A stretch of DNA of 64,000 nucleotides. Origin: Cytobacillus dafuensis (GTDB taxonomy: Bacteria; Bacillota; Bacilli; Bacillales; Cytobacillaceae). Of this stretch, positions 61,080 to 64,000 are shown in pieces. The translations under genes were made by a program, and so were the position numbers. The notes under the pieces were generated by a model. It was not told where the DNA came from and made no database searches. It saw nothing but the letters and a program-made list of their open reading frames with translations. Each line of letters starts with the position of its first letter. Position 1 is the first letter of the stretch. The stretch is taken from positions 1,034,001-1,098,000 of the forward strand of contig NZ_CP042593.1 in the NCBI RefSeq assembly GCF_007995155.1, read 5' to 3'.

Positions 61080-63269
61080 ATGGCAAAAAGTGTTGTAATT
61101 GCTGAAAAACCTTCTGTCGCACGAGATATCGCACGTGTGCTGAAGTGTAATAAAAAGGGAAATGGATATCTAGAAGGAGATAAATATATCGTAACTTGGG
61201 CACTAGGACATCTAGTCACACTTGCTGAGCCAGAAAGCTACGATGTGAAATATAAAACATGGAATTTAGAAGATCTGCCTATGCTGCCTGATCGTTTGAA
61301 ATTGACAGTCATAAAGCAGACTGGAAAACAGTTTAATGCCGTTAAAAGTCAACTGACTAGAAAGGATATTAGTGAAATAATCGTGGCGACAGACGCCGGG
61401 AGAGAGGGAGAACTAGTCGCTCGCTGGATTATTGATAAAGTAAAAATCAATAAACCGATAAAACGTTTGTGGATCTCATCTGTCACTGACAAAGCGATTA
61501 AAGATGGGTTTGCCAACTTGAGGCCAGGTAAAAACTATGACAATTTGTATCAATCAGCAGTCGCACGTTCAGAAGCTGACTGGTATATCGGTTTAAATGC
61601 TACTCGTGCTCTGACAACGCGCTTCAATGCTCAGCTTAACTGTGGACGTGTGCAAACACCAACTGTTGCCATGATTGCCCAACGTGAAGAGGAAATTAAA
61701 AGCTTTAAAACGCAAACATACTACGGTATTGAAGCACAAACAGCTGATAAACTTAAGCTTACTTGGCAAGATGCAAACGGAAATACACGTAACTTCGATA
61801 AAGAGAAGATCGATACAATCATTCGAAAACTCACTAGGGAAAAGACGATTGTTACTGAAATTGAGAAAAAACCGAAGAAATCATTCTCACCGGGTCTTTA
61901 TGACTTAACAGAGCTGCAGCGTGATGCAAATAAAATCTTCGGCTACTCTGCAAAAGAAACATTAAATATTATGCAAAAACTGTACGAGCAGCACAAAGTA
62001 TTAACATACCCTCGTACAGATTCACGATATATCTCATCAGATATTATCGCAACACTTCCAGAGCGTTTAAAAGCATGTGGAATAGGGGAATATCGTCCAT
62101 TAGCAAACAAGGTGTTAAGTAAACCGATAAAAACATCTAAAGCATTTGTAGATGATAGTAAAGTATCAGATCATCATGCCATCATCCCAACTGAAGGCTT
62201 CGTACAAATGGCGAAATTCACAGACAAAGAACGTAAAATTTATGATTTGGTTATAAAACGTTTTTTAGCAGTACTTTTCCCAGCATACGAATATGAGCAA
62301 TTAACACTTCGTGCAAAAATAGGAGATGAGAACTTCGTTGCCCGTGGAAAGACGATTATTAACGCTGGTTGGAAAGAAGTATATGACAACCGTTTTGTCG
62401 ATGAAGAAGAAACGGATGATTTAAAAGAACAAATTTTACCTCGCTTTGAGAAGGGCGATGTATTAAACGTAAAATTAATTATGCAAACTTCTGGTCAAAC
62501 AAAACCACCAGCTCGTTTTAATGAAGCAACCTTATTATCGGCGATGGAAAACCCGACGAAATATATGAATACCCAAGATAAAAGATTAGCTGAAACATTA
62601 AAATCAACAGGCGGATTAGGTACGGTTGCAACGCGTGCAGATATTATCGATAAACTATTTAACTCATTCTTAATTGAAAAACGCGGCAAAGACATTCATC
62701 TTACATCTAAAGGCCGTCAGTTGCTTGACTTAGTGCCAGAAGAATTAAAATCTCCTGCTTTAACAGCTGAGTGGGAACAAAAACTTGAAGCAATTGCTGC
62801 AGGCAAGCTGAAAAAAGAAGTCTTTATTAAAGAAATGAAAGGCTACACGAAAGAAATCGTGTCCGAAATTAAAGCAAGTAATAAAAAATATAAACACGAT
62901 AACATTTCCACAAAATCATGTCCTGACTGCGGAAAGCCAATGCTTGAAGTGAATGGGAAAAAAGGTAAAATGCTTGTTTGCCAGGATCGTGAATGTGGTC
63001 ACCGAAAGAACGTGGCTCGTGTCACAAACGCACGCTGTCCACAGTGTAAAAAGAAATTAGAACTTCGTGGTGAAGGGGAAGGTCAAATCTTCGCATGTAA
63101 ATGTGGTTATCGTGAAAAGTTATCTGCTTTTGAAGCTCGTCGCAAAAAAGAAGGCAGTGGAAAAGTTGATAAACGTACTGTACAAAAGTATTTAAAGCAG
63201 CAAGAAAAAGAAGCTGAACCAATTAATAATCCGTTTGCCGAATTATTAAAAGGAATGAAGTTGGATTAA
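61080..63269 (+). CDS. topB: DNA topoisomerase III
   Basis: 729 residues from ATG 61080, giving the usual opening KSVVIAEKPSVARDIARVLKC; the longer frame start adds 25 untypical residues. Toprim domain (about 1-140, with ATDAGREGELVARW), type IA core with the active-site Tyr in LTYPRTDSRYIS, and two C-terminal zinc-ribbon-like modules (CPDCGKPM...CQDREC and CPQCKKK...CKCG). Relaxes and decatenates DNA by passing single strands. AAAGGATG lies about nine bases before the start. Monocistronic with a strong terminator. Confidence 0.96.
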   Translation: MAKSVVIAEKPSVARDIARVLKCNKKGNGYLEGDKYIVTWALGHLVTLAEPESYDVKYKTWNLEDLPMLPDRLKLTVIKQTGKQFNAVKSQLTRKDISEIIVATDAGREGELVARWIIDKVKINKPIKRLWISSVTDKAIKDGFANLRPGKNYDNLYQSAVARSEADWYIGLNATRALTTRFNAQLNCGRVQTPTVAMIAQREEEIKSFKTQTYYGIEAQTADKLKLTWQDANGNTRNFDKEKIDTIIRKLTREKTIVTEIEKKPKKSFSPGLYDLTELQRDANKIFGYSAKETLNIMQKLYEQHKVLTYPRTDSRYISSDIIATLPERLKACGIGEYRPLANKVLSKPIKTSKAFVDDSKVSDHHAIIPTEGFVQMAKFTDKERKIYDLVIKRFLAVLFPAYEYEQLTLRAKIGDENFVARGKTIINAGWKEVYDNRFVDEEETDDLKEQILPRFEKGDVLNVKLIMQTSGQTKPPARFNEATLLSAMENPTKYMNTQDKRLAETLKSTGGLGTVATRADIIDKLFNSFLIEKRGKDIHLTSKGRQLLDLVPEELKSPALTAEWEQKLEAIAAGKLKKEVFIKEMKGYTKEIVSEIKASNKKYKHDNISTKSCPDCGKPMLEVNGKKGKMLVCQDRECGHRKNVARVTNARCPQCKKKLELRGEGEGQIFACKCGYREKLSAFEARRKKEGSGKVDKRTVQKYLKQQEKEAEPINNPFAELLKGMKLD

Positions 63270-63279
63270 ATAAAATGTA

Positions 63280-63313
63280 AAGGCGAAGAAGCATTCAAAT
63301 GTTCTTCGCCTTT
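63280..63313 (+). terminator. Terminator of topB
   Basis: AAAGGCGAAGAA and TTCTTCGCCTTT form a perfect 12-bp stem with an 11-base loop. Confidence 0.85.
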
Positions 63314-63441
63314 GTGTTATTTATAAATAAAGATTGGTTAATTTGAATCATTCTCAGCAGGTTAGTTTAAAAAGGAATTATCTAAAAAATATAGAAATAT
63401 TATTATATTACAATTGGACATGTGAGATTGGATGTGGAAGT

Positions 63442-64000
63442 ATGAAAAAAAGCATTCTGCTAGTGGAGGACAACATAGAAATTAGTCAATTGATAGCCGA
63501 TACTCTTGTGAATGAGAGTTTTATAGTAACTGCTGCATTTGATGGAGAGGAGGCATTAGCATTTTTTAATAAAAAAGAACCAGATTTAATTTTACTTGAT
63601 TTAATGCTCCCTAAATTGAGCGGCACGGAATTATTGAAAAAAGTAAGAGAAAAGAGCAAGATTCCTATATTGATCATTTCGGCAAAAGGAAGTGATCTTG
63701 ATAAAGCACTTGGACTTGGCTTTGGAGCGGATGATTACATAAGCAAACCATTTTCGATGATTGAGTTAACAGCGAGAGTCCATGCGGCCATTCGCAGGTC
63801 AACGGAATATCTTCCACAGGATAGCAGCTCTTACCAAAATAATCTTCATTATAAAGATATCACCCTCGACATGCATTCATTCACTGCAAATATAGGGGAT
63901 AAAACGGTCCAGCTAACGTCAAAAGAATTTCAGATATTCAAGTTGTTTTTGACTAATCAAAGTAGAGTATTTACAAAGGAACAAATTTACCATTTGATTT
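63442..64000 (+). CDS. OmpR/PhoB-family response regulator (3' end outside window)
   Basis: The first 186 codons are present. The receiver domain has the acidic pair at E-D (9-10, LLVEDN), phosphoacceptor Asp in LILLDLMLPKLSG (about 53), and Lys in YISKPFS (about 103). The winged-helix output domain begins about residue 132 and is cut at EQIYHLI. GGATGTGGAAG is a weak RBS. A partner kinase is expected just beyond the window. The specific system cannot be named from this part. Confidence 0.92.
   Translation, partial: MKKSILLVEDNIEISQLIADTLVNESFIVTAAFDGEEALAFFNKKEPDLILLDLMLPKLSGTELLKKVREKSKIPILIISAKGSDLDKALGLGFGADDYISKPFSMIELTARVHAAIRRSTEYLPQDSSSYQNNLHYKDITLDMHSFTANIGDKTVQLTSKEFQIFKLFLTNQSRVFTKEQIYHLI

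Overview
The window looks like chromosomal DNA from a low-GC, endospore-forming member of the Bacillaceae (Bacillus in the broad sense). The evidence is the gene set: a tricistronic spore-germination (Ger) operon, a SpoVB/YkvU-like flippase, a LiaIH-FSR envelope-stress operon, YfmL, YhfW, YetJ and YkhA relatives. Strong AGGAGG-type ribosome binding sites, several TTG/GTG starts and A+T-rich spacers agree with this. No rRNA, tRNA, CRISPR array or prophage was seen.

Layout. 1-3.2 kb: a CstA-type transporter (cut by the window edge) downstream of a LytS/LytT-type two-component pair. 3.3-13.5 kb: mostly single genes: an unknown protein, a TipA-like MerR regulator with a recognisable 19-bp-spacer promoter, methionine aminopeptidase, a chemoreceptor, a lactonase, a divergent AAC(6')-like/aminoglycoside-kinase-like pair, a Nudix hydrolase, a membrane protein and an MFS exporter. 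14-20.3 kb: sodium/alanine symporter, DEAD-box helicase, Rieske-FAD oxidoreductase, RraA-like protein and two very small genes. 20.4-25.8 kb: VanW protein, the lia operon and a DUF421 protein. 26-29.2 kb: flippase, an ECF-type sigma factor lying between two direct copies of a structured repeat, and an acyl-CoA thioesterase. 29.3-33 kb: TetR regulator plus epimerase sharing an operator-like sequence, then gamma-glutamyltranspeptidase. 33-37.5 kb: an unusual AcoR-type-sensor histidine kinase, a frameshifted Nudix gene and an SCP2 protein. 37.5-44.6 kb: GNAT, cardiolipin synthase, hydrolase, TldD/TldE, a 52-bp tandem repeat array and another GNAT. 44.8-49.9 kb: YetJ, MscL, YhdT-PanF and an IS3-family element. 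49.9-64 kb: DUF4309-like lipoprotein, M29 aminopeptidase, MFS, lactate permease/dehydrogenase, the ger operon with a 42-codon leading gene, topoisomerase III and the start of an OmpR-type regulator.

The most unusual content is intergenic. At least five repeat classes are interspersed: (1) a ~245-bp MITE-like element with three long copies and one deletion derivative; (2) a two-hairpin element with three copies and one deletion derivative, whose stems show compensatory base changes; (3) a multi-branched element with two GUCCU loops that resembles the Bacillaceae-1 RNA motif; (4) a ~90-bp inverted-repeat element built around GTGTCAGGCAC; (5) a seven-unit, 52-bp tandem array of hairpins behind tldE. 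An IS3-family element and one class-4 copy both appear to sit inside the loop of a transcription terminator.

Coordinates of starts were chosen from ribosome binding sites. Function calls rest on recognised motifs and remembered family features; no database search was run.
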